The notes beneath the pieces were generated by a model. It ran no database searches. It saw only the letters and a list, made by a program, of their open reading frames with translations, and was not told the origin of the DNA. From the NCBI RefSeq assembly GCF_013359695.1, contig NZ_JABFMU010000024.1, forward strand, positions 16,676 to 80,675: 64,000 nt of DNA, in the 5' to 3' direction. The position numbers were made by a program, and so were the translations under genes. Within the stretch, counting starts at the first letter, position 1; each line of letters starts with the position of its first letter. This document shows positions 1 through 8,773 of this stretch, piece by piece. The stretch is from Pseudomonas sp. C2B4 (GTDB lineage Bacteria > Pseudomonadota > Gammaproteobacteria > Pseudomonadales > Pseudomonadaceae).

Positions 1-37
1 CAATCAGCGGCTGAACTACTATCGGCGCCAATTTTGA
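1..37 (+). CDS. C-terminal tail of an unidentified protein (partial)
   Basis: The first bases read in frame 2 as a short C-terminus ending NYYRRQF and a TGA stop at 35-37, followed directly by a terminator-like hairpin. This fits the 3' end of a plus-strand gene that begins outside the window. Twelve codons are too few to identify a family, so no function is given. Confidence 0.35.
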   Translation, partial: NQRLNYYRRQF

Positions 38-43
38 TTTCTT

Positions 44-72
44 TTCCCCGTGAAGGGAACTTTTTTATTTTT
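44..72 (+). terminator. Rho-independent terminator of the upstream gene
   Basis: A 5-bp stem TTCCC/GGGAA (44-48 with 55-59) with a six-base loop is followed by TTTTTTATTTTT. The stem is short, but the long T tract and position right after a stop codon support a terminator. Confidence 0.55.
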
Positions 73-120
73 CATTGTCGTTGTGTCTTCAGCTTGATTC
101 CCGACGTTATCTGTCTGGAT

Positions 121-135
121 CGGGCACAATGCCCG
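121..135. repeat. Perfect inverted repeat upstream of gnd
   Basis: CGGGCA-CAA-TGCCCG is a perfect 6-bp-arm palindrome about 95 bp before gnd. There is no T tract, so it is more likely an operator or mRNA leader hairpin than a terminator. The binding protein is unknown. Confidence 0.4.
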
Positions 136-228
136 GAAACTATGTGCCAACGCTCTGGACTAACCTCAATAGTCGCGTTGGGCTATAACCTTTGACACAC
201 ATTTATTTGTAGTAGGGAGCATCAGCAC

Positions 229-1209
229 ATGCAACTCGGGATTATTGGACTGGGCCGCATGGGCGGCAATATTGCGCGGCGCCTGATGCTCAACGGCCAT
301 ACCACCGTTGTGTACGACCGCAATACCGCCTTCGTCGACGCCTTGACCGAAGAGGGCGCTACCGGCGCTGCCGATTTGCCAGCCCTGGTCGCTGGCCTGG
401 CCAAACCACGAGCGGTGTGGGTCATGCTGCCGGCAGGCGCACCGACCGAAGACACCATCGAAACCCTGAGCACCTTGCTCGAGGCCGGCGATACCATCAT
501 CGACGGCGGCAACACCCACTATAAGGATGACATTCGCCGGGCCAAGACGCTCTCGGAAAAGGGCCTGCACTACATCGACGTCGGTACCTCCGGTGGCGTC
601 TGGGGCCTGGAGCGCGGTTACTGCATGATGATCGGCGGCGATGCCGAGACCGTTAAGCGCCTGGATCCGCTGTTCGACAGCCTGGCCCCGGGCATGGGCG
701 ACATCCCGCGCACCAAGGATCGCAAGTCCGAGGACGACCGTGCCGAGCGCGGTTACATCCACGCAGGTCCCGCCGGCGCGGGGCATTTTGTGAAGATGAT
801 CCACAACGGTATCGAGTACGGCATGATGCAGGCCTTCGCCGAGGGCTTCGATATCCTCAAGACCAAGTCCAGCACCCGCCTGCCGGAAGACCAGCGCTTC
901 GACCTGAACGTCGCGGACATCGCCGAAGTCTGGCGCCGTGGCAGCGTGGTCTCGTCGTGGTTGCTCGACCTGACGGCCGACGCACTGGCCAGTGATTCGA
1001 ATCTTGATGGTTTTTCCGGTTCGGTGGCAGACAGCGGTGAAGGTCAATGGACCGTCGAAGCGGCCATGGAGCAAGCAGTACCGGCAACGGTGCTGACGAC
1101 CGCACTGTTTTCCCGCTATCGCTCCCGTGGACAGGGCACCTTTGGCGACAAGATCCTTTCGGCCCAGCGCTTCGGCTTCGGCGGCCATGTGGAGACGCCT
1201 AAAAAATGA
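229..1209 (+). CDS. gnd: 6-phosphogluconate dehydrogenase, decarboxylating, short form
   Basis: Converts 6-phosphogluconate to ribulose 5-phosphate and CO2 in the oxidative pentose phosphate pathway. The 326-residue protein begins with a Rossmann nucleotide-binding motif (GLGRMGG near residue 7), then DGGNTHY and the catalytic/substrate segment GTSGGVWGLERG, and HFVKMIHNGIEYGM, all family signatures. It is of the short class (about 300-330 residues), not the 470-residue E. coli class. The second beta strand ends YDRN; an acidic residue there usually favours NAD over NADP, so NAD use is an inference. AGGGAG lies 10 bp before the ATG. The last codons overlap zwf by 4 bp, so the two are translated together. 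Confidence 0.93.
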   Translation: MQLGIIGLGRMGGNIARRLMLNGHTTVVYDRNTAFVDALTEEGATGAADLPALVAGLAKPRAVWVMLPAGAPTEDTIETLSTLLEAGDTIIDGGNTHYKDDIRRAKTLSEKGLHYIDVGTSGGVWGLERGYCMMIGGDAETVKRLDPLFDSLAPGMGDIPRTKDRKSEDDRAERGYIHAGPAGAGHFVKMIHNGIEYGMMQAFAEGFDILKTKSSTRLPEDQRFDLNVADIAEVWRRGSVVSSWLLDLTADALASDSNLDGFSGSVADSGEGQWTVEAAMEQAVPATVLTTALFSRYRSRGQGTFGDKILSAQRFGFGGHVETPKK

Positions 1210-2729
1210 CCCATGCGATCCGCAGGAAATCCAAGGCTGAACCCGCACCACCCACCACGCTGTTTCTGTTCGGCGCCCACGGTGATCTGGTCAAGCGCCT
1301 GCTGATGCCGGCGCTGTATAACCTCAAGCGTGACGGTTTACTCGGAGATGGATTGCGGATCGTCGGCGTTGACCACAACGCCATCAGCGATGAAGGCTTC
1401 GCCAAAAAACTCGAAGACTTCATTCGCAGCGAGGTGGCCAGCAAAGTCGGCAAGGGCGACAAGTCCCTTGACCCGGAGTTGTGGGCCCAACTCGCCAAAG
1501 GCATCAGCTACGTCCAGGGCGATTTCCTGGACGACAGCACCTATCAAGCGCTGGCGGCGAAAATCGCCGACAGCGGCACCGGCAATGCGGTGTTCTACCT
1601 GGCTACCGCGCCACGTTTTTTCAGTGAAGTGGTGCGCCGTCTCGGCGCCTCGGGGCTGCTCGAAGAAAGCCCCGAGGCGTTCAGAAGGGTGGTGATCGAA
1701 AAGCCTTTCGGCTCCGATCTGCAAACGGCCGAAGCCTTGAACGCCTGCTTGCTCAAGGTCATGTCGGAAAAGCAGATCTACCGCATCGATCATTACCTGG
1801 GCAAGGAGACCGTGCAGAACATTCTGATCAGCCGCTTTTCCAACAGCCTGTTCGAAGCGTTCTGGAACAATCACTACATCGATCACGTGCAGATCACCGC
1901 CGCCGAAACCGTCGGCGTGGAAACACGCGGCAGTTTTTACGAAAACACCGGTGCCCTGCGGGACATGGTGCCCAATCACCTGTTCCAGTTGCTGGCGATG
2001 GTGGCCATGGAGCCACCGGCTGCTTTTGGTGCCGACGCGGTCCGGGGTGAGAAGGCCAAGGTGGTCGGCGCGATCCGCCCCTGGTCGGTGGAAGAGGCCC
2101 GGGCCAACTCGGTGCGCGGTCAATACACGGCGGGTGAAGTCGATGGCAAAGCCCTGCTGGGCTATCGCCAGGAAGACCGGGTCGCCCCCGACAGCAACAC
2201 CGAAACCTATGTGGCGCTCAAGGTGATGATCGACAACTGGCGCTGGGTCGGGGTGCCGTTCTACCTGCGCACTGGCAAGCGCATGAGCGTGCGCGACACC
2301 GAGATTGTCATCTGCTTCAAACCGGCGCCCTATGCGCAGTTCCGCGATACCGAAGTCGATGAGCTGGCGCCCACTTATCTGCGCATCCAGATTCAACCCA
2401 ATGAAGGCATGTGGTTCGATCTGCTGGCCAAGCGGCCGGGCCAGGCCCTGAAAATGGACAACATTGAACTGGGCTTTGCCTACAAGGATTTCTTCGAGAT
2501 GCAGCCGTCCACCGGCTATGAAACCTTGATCTACGATTGCCTGACCGGTGATCAGACGCTGTTCCAGCGTGCCGACAACATCGAGAACGGTTGGCGCGCG
2601 GTTCAGCCATTCCTCGATGCCTGGCAGCAGGATGCAACGGTGCAGGGCTACGCCGCCGGTGAAAACGGGCCCCAGGCTGCCGAAGAACTGCTGACTCGCG
2701 ACGGTCGCGTCTGGCATGGCCTGGGATGA
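1206..2729 (+). CDS. zwf: Glucose-6-phosphate 1-dehydrogenase
   Basis: Oxidises glucose 6-phosphate to 6-phosphogluconolactone, feeding both Entner-Doudoroff and pentose phosphate routes. The 507 residues match the family length. The nucleotide motif near residue 17 reads GAHGDLVKRLLMPALY where most homologues have GASGDL. The substrate-binding and catalytic signature RIDHYLGKE is intact near residue 194. It overlaps gnd upstream by 4 bp and the HAD phosphatase downstream by 4 bp. There is no pgl or edd nearby, so this is probably a second zwf copy that is separate from the hexR-regulated cluster of pseudomonads; that is inference. Confidence 0.94.
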   Translation: MTHAIRRKSKAEPAPPTTLFLFGAHGDLVKRLLMPALYNLKRDGLLGDGLRIVGVDHNAISDEGFAKKLEDFIRSEVASKVGKGDKSLDPELWAQLAKGISYVQGDFLDDSTYQALAAKIADSGTGNAVFYLATAPRFFSEVVRRLGASGLLEESPEAFRRVVIEKPFGSDLQTAEALNACLLKVMSEKQIYRIDHYLGKETVQNILISRFSNSLFEAFWNNHYIDHVQITAAETVGVETRGSFYENTGALRDMVPNHLFQLLAMVAMEPPAAFGADAVRGEKAKVVGAIRPWSVEEARANSVRGQYTAGEVDGKALLGYRQEDRVAPDSNTETYVALKVMIDNWRWVGVPFYLRTGKRMSVRDTEIVICFKPAPYAQFRDTEVDELAPTYLRIQIQPNEGMWFDLLAKRPGQALKMDNIELGFAYKDFFEMQPSTGYETLIYDCLTGDQTLFQRADNIENGWRAVQPFLDAWQQDATVQGYAAGENGPQAAEELLTRDGRVWHGLG

Positions 2730-3547
2730 GGGAAACCCCGTCGCATCCCATCCGGTTTTTGCTCAGCGACATGGACGGCACGTTGCTGCTGCCCGATCAC
2801 AGCCTCAGCCAGTGCACTGTCGAAGCAGTTCGCGCGTTGCGCGAGGCGGGCGTGTTGTTCAGCCTGGCCACGGGGCGTCCACCCCGGGCCATGTTGCAGA
2901 CAATCGAGGCCCTGGGCGTCGACCTGCCGACGGCTGCCTTCAATGGCGGCACCATCGTCCACCCGGACGGCAGTTTGCTGGTCGCCCATTACTTGCCAGT
3001 CACGGCGGCGCTGACTTCGCTGGCGTTGTTCGCCGATCAGCCGGACGTTGAGGTCTGGGTGTTCAGTGGGGGCGACTGGCTGGTCAAAGACCCGAGTGGC
3101 CCCATGGTGCCCCGCGAGCAGCACGGGCTGGGGTATCCACCGGTGGTGGTCGACAGCTTCGAGCCGTTTCTGGCATGCATCGACAAGATCGTCGCCACCA
3201 GCAATAACACGGCGCTGCTGGTTGAGCTGGAGGCACAGTTGCTGGCGAAGGTGGAAGGCCAGGCTCAGGTCTCGCGTTCACAGCCGGTGTATCTGGACGT
3301 GACCGCCATGCAGGCCAACAAGGGGGATGCGTTGGCTACGCTTGCCGCGTTTCTGGGGGTGCCGCTGGAACAGACGGCTGCAATGGGCGATGGAGGTAAT
3401 GACCCGGCGATGTTTCAGCGCGCCGGGTTGTCGATTGCCATGGGGCAGGCGGAAGAGGCGGTCAAGCGGCAGGCGGATGCTGTGACTGCCAGTAACGTCG
3501 AAGACGGCGCGGCGCGGGCTATCGAGCAATACATCCTCCCGCGATAA
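2726..3547 (+). CDS. Cof-type HAD-superfamily phosphatase
   Basis: A cytoplasmic HAD hydrolase of the Cof/YidA subfamily, 273 residues. Motif I (DMDGT, near residue 15) supplies the nucleophile aspartate; the late GDGGNDPAMF is motif IV with metal-binding acids. Cof enzymes dephosphorylate sugar phosphates and related small molecules; the substrate cannot be read from sequence. ATGA overlap with the zwf stop places it third in the gnd-zwf operon, which suggests a sugar-phosphate substrate or housekeeping of that pathway. A REP hairpin with a T tract follows its stop. Confidence 0.85.
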   Translation: MRETPSHPIRFLLSDMDGTLLLPDHSLSQCTVEAVRALREAGVLFSLATGRPPRAMLQTIEALGVDLPTAAFNGGTIVHPDGSLLVAHYLPVTAALTSLALFADQPDVEVWVFSGGDWLVKDPSGPMVPREQHGLGYPPVVVDSFEPFLACIDKIVATSNNTALLVELEAQLLAKVEGQAQVSRSQPVYLDVTAMQANKGDALATLAAFLGVPLEQTAAMGDGGNDPAMFQRAGLSIAMGQAEEAVKRQADAVTASNVEDGAARAIEQYILPR

Positions 3548-3562
3548 CGACACAAAACTAAT

Positions 3563-3658
3563 TGTGGGAGCGGGCTTGCTCGCGAAGGGGCTGTGTCAGT
3601 CACGAACAATGTGAATGACACACCGCTTTCGCGAGCAAGCCCGCTCCCACATTTTTTT
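3563..3658. repeat. REP doublet that also looks like a bidirectional terminator
   Basis: Two REP units of the GTGGGAGCGGGC type in opposite orientation are perfectly complementary over more than 20 bp and are followed by seven T residues. It sits between the converging HAD phosphatase and nhaB genes, and so could end transcription from both. Confidence 0.85.
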
Positions 3659-3666
3659 GTCGGTGT

Positions 3667-5169
3667 TTACAGCCAGTAGCTCACCGCATACCAACCAAGA
3701 ATCCCCATCACCACCGTATACGGCAACGCCATCCACACCATGCGCCCATAAGACAACCGAATCAGCGGTGCAATCGCCGAGGTCAGCAGGAACAGGAATG
3801 CAGCCTGGCCGTTGGGCGTGGCCACGCTCGGCAGATTGGTACCAGTATTGATCGCGATGGCCAGCGTCTCGAAATGCTCGCGGCTCATGTGGCCGGCGAT
3901 GAATGCCCGTTTCACTTCAGTGATGTAAATCGTTGCCACGAACACATTGTCGCTGATGGCCGAAAGCAAGCCATTGGCAATGAACAGCATGCCCGGTTGT
4001 TGATCGGCGGGGAGGGCCAGTACCCACTGGATCAAGGGCGTGAACAGTTGCTGATCGTGAATCACCGCCACCACGGCGAAAAACACCACCAGCAGGGCGG
4101 TGAACGGCATCGCGTCCTTGAACGCCGTGCCCAGGCGGTGCTCGTCGGTGATTCCGGTGAACGCGGTGATCAGCACAATGACCATCAAGCCGATCAGGCC
4201 CACTTCCGCCACATGAAACGCCAACCCGGCAATCAGGATCAATGCCGCCAGCCCTTGCACGATGAGCGCTGCACGCTGGCGCGAGGTACGTTCGGCATTA
4301 TCCTGGGCGGCGTAATCGGCCAGCACGGCCCGAACATTGTCCGGTAGCAATGTGCCGTAACCGAACCAGCGAAGTTTCTCCAGCAGCACACAGGTCACCA
4401 GGCCTGCCACCAGTACCGGTAGCGACACCGGCGCGATCTTCAGAAAGAATTCGGCGAAATGCCAACCCATCTCATGCCCGATCAACAGGTTCTGTGGCTC
4501 GCCCACCAGGGTACAGACACCCCCCAGCGCCGTGCCAACGGCACCGTGCATCAGCAGGCTGCGCAGGAAGGCGCGAAACTGATCGAGATCTTCATGATGG
4601 AGCTTGGGCAGGTGCTGGTCATCGCTGAATTCGCTGTCTTGGCGCGGATCGGTGCCGGAGGCCACGCGGTGATACACCGAGTAAAAGCCGACGGCCGCAC
4701 TGATGATCACGGCGGTCACGGTCAATGCATCGAGAAACGCGGAGAGAAACGCCGATAAAAAACAGAACATCAACGCCAGGCATGCCTTGGAGCGCACTCC
4801 GAGCAGCAATCGCGAGAATAGAAACAACAGCAGGTCTTTCATGAAGTAGATGCCTGCCACCATGAACATCAGTAGCAGGATCACGGGAAAGTTGTGCAGC
4901 AGTTCATCATAGAGGGCTTGAGGCGTGGTCATCTTCAGCAACAACGCTTCAACCAGCAATAAACCGCCGGGCATCAATGGATAGCATTTGAGTGCCATGG
5001 CCAGGGTAAAGATGAACTCCAGCACCAGCAGCCAGCCCGCCGCGACCGGACCTGCGGTCCACAGCACCAGAGCATTGAGTATCAGAAAACCGACGATACA
5101 AAGTTTGTACCAGCGGGGTGAGTTGCCGAGAAAGTTATGCGCGAACGCCTGGGCCATCGAACCGGACAT
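3667..5169 (-). CDS. nhaB: Na+/H+ antiporter NhaB
   Basis: Inner-membrane electrogenic sodium/proton antiporter used in salt and pH homeostasis. The 500 residues match NhaB of E. coli and Pseudomonas in length. The N-terminal AQAFAHNFLGNSPRWYK and the internal TLVGEPQNLLIG are typical of NhaB, and about twelve hydrophobic segments are spread through the chain. The start ATG at 5169 has a good AGGAG ribosome site. It appears monocistronic. Confidence 0.93.
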   Translation of the reverse strand: MSGSMAQAFAHNFLGNSPRWYKLCIVGFLILNALVLWTAGPVAAGWLLVLEFIFTLAMALKCYPLMPGGLLLVEALLLKMTTPQALYDELLHNFPVILLLMFMVAGIYFMKDLLLFLFSRLLLGVRSKACLALMFCFLSAFLSAFLDALTVTAVIISAAVGFYSVYHRVASGTDPRQDSEFSDDQHLPKLHHEDLDQFRAFLRSLLMHGAVGTALGGVCTLVGEPQNLLIGHEMGWHFAEFFLKIAPVSLPVLVAGLVTCVLLEKLRWFGYGTLLPDNVRAVLADYAAQDNAERTSRQRAALIVQGLAALILIAGLAFHVAEVGLIGLMVIVLITAFTGITDEHRLGTAFKDAMPFTALLVVFFAVVAVIHDQQLFTPLIQWVLALPADQQPGMLFIANGLLSAISDNVFVATIYITEVKRAFIAGHMSREHFETLAIAINTGTNLPSVATPNGQAAFLFLLTSAIAPLIRLSYGRMVWMALPYTVVMGILGWYAVSYWL

Positions 5170-5247
5170 CGGCCACTCCTTTTAATAAGAAGCGCGCAAG
5201 TTGCCGTAAGCGATAGAGAAGATCAAGTGCGGGAAAACCAGGTTGGA

Positions 5248-6537
5248 TCAACCCAAATAGCGAGCCACCACCGCACGATAGTTGCCGTCCAGCGAATAAC
5301 CGCCGACAACGATGTTTCCATCGGTTTGAACTGCCACTGAAGTGGCCGTATCGAGACTTCGGCCAAGTCGGGTGCGGACCCAGCCTGCGCCGTCGCCAAA
5401 GCCAGGATCGAGCTGCCCGGTCGCCAAGTAGCGACCCACGATAAAGTCGGCCTCGACACCACCAATGGTTGCGCCGACGGTGACCACGCGGCCGTCCGGT
5501 TGTGCCTGGGCAGCGGTCCACTGGCAGCCGCTGCGGCCGATCTCCAGCAATTGCGCCTGGCCGTCGTGACAATGCCTGTCCGGGCGGCCATTGATGTGGA
5601 GTTTCAGGGCGAGGCAACGCATGGGGTCACGGCTGCTGCCAAAACATTGCATATCGCCGGCTTCCAGTTGGACGACCTGGCTGACTTGCGCGTTTTGTCC
5701 CTGAGCCTTGAAGCTCATGAAGCCATCCACGGCAAAGCGTTCGTCGAGACTGCCATCGGGGTGATAACGGGCCAGCAAGCCTTCCTCGGGGAAATTGATC
5801 GAGCCGCCCACCAGAATTCGGCCGTCGCGTTGCACATTCACGCTGTTGAGCCAGGTGTTCATCAACAAGTGCCTGACGATCACAAACCCTCGGCCGTTGA
5901 ATGTGTTGTCCAGCTCGCCGTTAGTGTCGATCCGTATGAGCATGCCGGCGTGGTCGGCCAGTTCGAAGTGATGGTTGGCCACCAGCACGATTCGGCCGTC
6001 CGCCTGGACGTCGGCATCACAGGCTTCGGCCCCGGGGACACCAGGCGGCAGCCAGGCATCGCGAATCCCGTGGGACAGATTGCCCGGCAGGCGCACGATG
6101 CTGCAACCGTTGTCGCCGAACCGCTGGACCAGGCAGCCTTGCGGGTCGAACAGCGCCAGGGCAGGGAGGGTACGGTGGGCATTTTCGTAGTGCAGGCCGG
6201 TGACCAGAATGTTCCCGTCGGACAATGCGTGAACCTTGCCGGCCATGGCTTCGAAGCCCGGCGCGAATTGCCCGATCACGCTGCCTTGATTGCCGAATGT
6301 CAAATCCGCCGAACCGTCCTCCAGCAATCGGGCCAGTCCAAAACGGCTGCCCGCCGGCGTACCGACCTTTGCCGCCACCAGCAAACGACCGTGGGAATCG
6401 ATGGCGACACTGTTGGCCATGCTCGAAACGCTGCCGGCGAAGTACACCTGGGTTTTACCGTGACTGGCGAAAGCCGTATCAAGGCTGCCGGCATGACCGA
6501 ATGAGGTCGGGGGGGCTAAAACAGACTGGATTGACAT
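5248..6537 (-). CDS. Delta-60 repeat (DUF5122) beta-propeller-like protein
   Basis: 429 residues composed of spaced repeats of the form QxDGRI(V/L)V(G/V)G...ARY...G.LD..F, seen at least five times (for example NVQRDGRILVGG and AVQTDGNIVVGG). These are delta-60 repeats, thought to fold as a propeller. No signal peptide or membrane segment is obvious, so it may stay in the cytoplasm or leave by a non-Sec route. No partner secretion genes lie nearby. The function is unknown. Confidence 0.82.
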   Translation of the reverse strand: MSIQSVLAPPTSFGHAGSLDTAFASHGKTQVYFAGSVSSMANSVAIDSHGRLLVAAKVGTPAGSRFGLARLLEDGSADLTFGNQGSVIGQFAPGFEAMAGKVHALSDGNILVTGLHYENAHRTLPALALFDPQGCLVQRFGDNGCSIVRLPGNLSHGIRDAWLPPGVPGAEACDADVQADGRIVLVANHHFELADHAGMLIRIDTNGELDNTFNGRGFVIVRHLLMNTWLNSVNVQRDGRILVGGSINFPEEGLLARYHPDGSLDERFAVDGFMSFKAQGQNAQVSQVVQLEAGDMQCFGSSRDPMRCLALKLHINGRPDRHCHDGQAQLLEIGRSGCQWTAAQAQPDGRVVTVGATIGGVEADFIVGRYLATGQLDPGFGDGAGWVRTRLGRSLDTATSVAVQTDGNIVVGGYSLDGNYRAVVARYLG

Positions 6538-6793
6538 GCACGCATCTCCTTGCGAGTCGTCGTGGTCCAGGAGTTGGGAGTGGCGACTTGATAAGGAGAA
6601 TATTCAATCCCTGAATGCGTTGATGCACAACTGGCAGAAATAACAGGCGGAGCGGCGTTGTGTGCCACAACAGTGTCTTTTCGAACCACTGCCAAGCCTG
6701 CAAAGGATTAAACGTGCGCTAGTTCAAATAACGGAGTGTCGCAAGTTCAGTTGACCCTGAAAAAAAACAGGCAACTAACGACAAAGGGATGGC

Positions 6794-6819
6794 GCGGATT
6801 ACTCCTTGGAGTAATCCGC
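6794..6819. repeat. Perfect 12-bp-arm hairpin 3' of a small gene
   Basis: GCGGATTACTCC (6794-6805) pairs perfectly with GGAGTAATCCGC (6808-6819) across a 2-base spacer. It lies 8 bp beyond the stop of the minus-strand gene at 6827. On that strand no T tract follows it, so it is not a standard intrinsic terminator; it may be an mRNA 3'-end stabiliser or a protein-binding palindrome. Confidence 0.6.
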
Positions 6820-6826
6820 AAAACAC

Positions 6827-7093
6827 TTAGTGCGGCATCGACCACGATTGCAGTGTGTAACCTTCCTGGCTCAACTCTTCACGGGCCTGTTTCAACAGGC
6901 GCTCAAGCTGCTCCGGGTCGGTGTATGCGCTGCTCGGGATCTGCTTGCGGCCTATACTGTTGTTGGTGCGGTCGATGACGGTCAGGCAGAGTTCGCCGTT
7001 GCCGTCCTGTGGCGCCCAGGCCACGCACTGGAAAGGTTTAAATGCGCGGTCGGCAATCAAAAGAGCTTCGTTGATACGGAGCGGGGCGTTCAT
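6827..7093 (-). CDS. Small conserved hypothetical protein
   Basis: 88 residues, soluble, with no signal peptide. It contains ALLIADRAFKPFQCVAW, CLTVIDRTNN and a C-terminal helix rich in E, Q and L. I do not recognise a named domain. The start at 7093 (MNAPLRINEA) is preferred over 7117 because AGAGAAG lies just before it. It stands alone between the delta-60 gene and the sigma-54 activator. Confidence 0.65.
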   Translation of the reverse strand: MNAPLRINEALLIADRAFKPFQCVAWAPQDGNGELCLTVIDRTNNSIGRKQIPSSAYTDPEQLERLLKQAREELSQEGYTLQSWSMPH

Positions 7094-7437
7094 AGGATCT
7101 TCTCTCTGTATGCCCAATCAAGTGATGTGCCGACGGTTGGGCTTACCGTTCGGCAGGTTACTTGTACTGATGCCCGTTACCGGGGTTCGGGTCACACACA
7201 AAGAAAAGAAATTTCAAACTTTCTTTCAAATGCCCCTCACAAACACTTGTTTTGAAAGCTGAATGAAAGGAAAGACTCGTTAGGTAACTAACAATACAGT
7301 TTCTTATAACGATTTACGCAACAACCCTATAGTCAAACGATACAAGGCCCTGTCAAATTCTTGCTAATGTTACAGCCAGGTCCGCCAAATGACTGTTTTT
7401 AATAAAATTTCCTCGAATTTGGCGCCAAGGAACCGTC
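7094..7437. other. AT-rich intergenic region with repeated half-sites
   Basis: No gene is seen here. It holds TTTCAAA twice (7211-7217 and about 7224-7230) and a TTTTGAAA further on, a short GTTAG-GTAA-CTAAC inverted repeat (7279-7292), two GTCAAA copies 20 bp apart (7332 and 7352), and a TTGGCGCCAA palindrome just before the ribosome site of the next gene. It is probably the control region of the activator at 7438. Confidence 0.45.
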
Positions 7438-8763
7438 ATGAGCGAAGCGCCAGCTTTACGACGTCTATTAGTGGTTGATCCCTGTGACGACTGCCATCGT
7501 GTATTGCCGGGATTACGCTCCGTGGGTTGGGACGTTGACAGCTGTTCGCTGGAAAACGCCTCCGACCGAGCCTGCGATGTGGGCCTGTTGCGCCTGCAGC
7601 CGTTCCACCTCGAGCATCCGGACGCCGTCAAGGAATTGATCAGTCGTAGTGGTACCGAATGGATTGCCGTCCTCAATCAGGAAGTCCTGCGCCTGCAAAA
7701 TGTCGGGGACTTTGTCTGTGAATGGTTTTTTGACTTCCATACCTTGCCGTTCGACGTATCCCGGGTCCAGGTCACGCTGGGGCGAGCCTTTGGCATGGCA
7801 CGCCTGCGCGGGCAGGGCACGGTTCATATCGATCAGCCCGAGCATGAGCTGCTGGGCGACAGCAAGCCGATACGTGAATTGCGCAAACTATTGAGCAAGC
7901 TGGCGCCCACCGAGTCGCCCGTGTTGATTCGCGGCGAAAGCGGGACAGGTAAAGAACTGGTCGCCCGCACGCTGCACCGGCAATCCCTTCGCCACAGCAA
8001 ACCCTTTGTCGCGATCAATTGCGGCGCGATTCCCGAGCACCTGATCCAGTCCGAACTGTTCGGGCACGAGAAGGGGGCCTTCACGGGCGCCCATCAGCGC
8101 AAGATCGGGCGCCTGGAAGCGGCTAACGGCGGCACGCTGTTTCTCGATGAAATCGGTGATCTGCCCCTGGAGCTGCAGGCAAACCTGTTGCGTTTCCTTC
8201 AGGAAAAGCACATCGAGCGGGTGGGCGGCAGTCAGCCGATTCCGGTGGATGTGCGGGTCTTGGCCGCGACCCATGTCGATCTCGAGGCCGCGATCGAGAA
8301 GAAACGCTTTCGCGAAGATCTGTACTATCGCCTGAACGTTTTGCAGGTCGCGACTTCGCCCCTGCGTGAGCGCAATGGCGATTTGTCGATGCTGGCCAAT
8401 CACTTTTCACATTTCTACAGCCATGAAACCGGTCGCCGTCCGCGCAGTTTCAGTGATGACGCCTTGATTGCCATGGGCAAGCATGACTGGCCGGGCAATG
8501 TTCGCGAGCTGGCCAACCGGGTTCGTCGCGGATTGGTATTGGCCGAAGGCCGGCAAATCGAAGCGCGAGACCTGGGGCTGATCAGCCATCATGGCGTTGC
8601 CCCTCCAATGGGCACGCTGGAAGAGTACAAGCACCGGGCCGAGCGCCAGGCCTTGTGCGATGTGCTTAACCGCCACAGTGATAATTTGAGCATCGCCGCC
8701 AGGGTACTGGGAATCTCCAGGCCCACTTTCTACCGTTTGTTGCACAAGCATCAGATTCGTTGA
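7438..8763 (+). CDS. Sigma-54-dependent transcriptional activator, VpsR-like N-terminus
   Basis: A bacterial enhancer-binding protein of 441 residues. Residues 1-135 form a receiver-like domain without the usual phosphorylation aspartate context, resembling the VpsR-type N-terminus; this likeness is a judgement from memory. The AAA+ domain is complete: Walker A GESGTGKE (166-173), the sigma-54 loop GAFTGA (213-218), Walker B LFLDE, arginine-finger region FREDLYYRLN and WPGNVREL. A Fis-type helix-turn-helix closes the protein (about 413-438). AAGGAA precedes the ATG. It is the only regulator next to the fap operon, which has a sigma-54-like promoter, so it is the likely fap activator (inference). 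Confidence 0.88.
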   Translation: MSEAPALRRLLVVDPCDDCHRVLPGLRSVGWDVDSCSLENASDRACDVGLLRLQPFHLEHPDAVKELISRSGTEWIAVLNQEVLRLQNVGDFVCEWFFDFHTLPFDVSRVQVTLGRAFGMARLRGQGTVHIDQPEHELLGDSKPIRELRKLLSKLAPTESPVLIRGESGTGKELVARTLHRQSLRHSKPFVAINCGAIPEHLIQSELFGHEKGAFTGAHQRKIGRLEAANGGTLFLDEIGDLPLELQANLLRFLQEKHIERVGGSQPIPVDVRVLAATHVDLEAAIEKKRFREDLYYRLNVLQVATSPLRERNGDLSMLANHFSHFYSHETGRRPRSFSDDALIAMGKHDWPGNVRELANRVRRGLVLAEGRQIEARDLGLISHHGVAPPMGTLEEYKHRAERQALCDVLNRHSDNLSIAARVLGISRPTFYRLLHKHQIR

Positions 8764-8773
8764 AGCCCTTTTA

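Noticed and set aside
166..1251. Minus-strand reading frame over gnd
   Set aside because: Shadow of gnd; no domain content and it would run into the control region.
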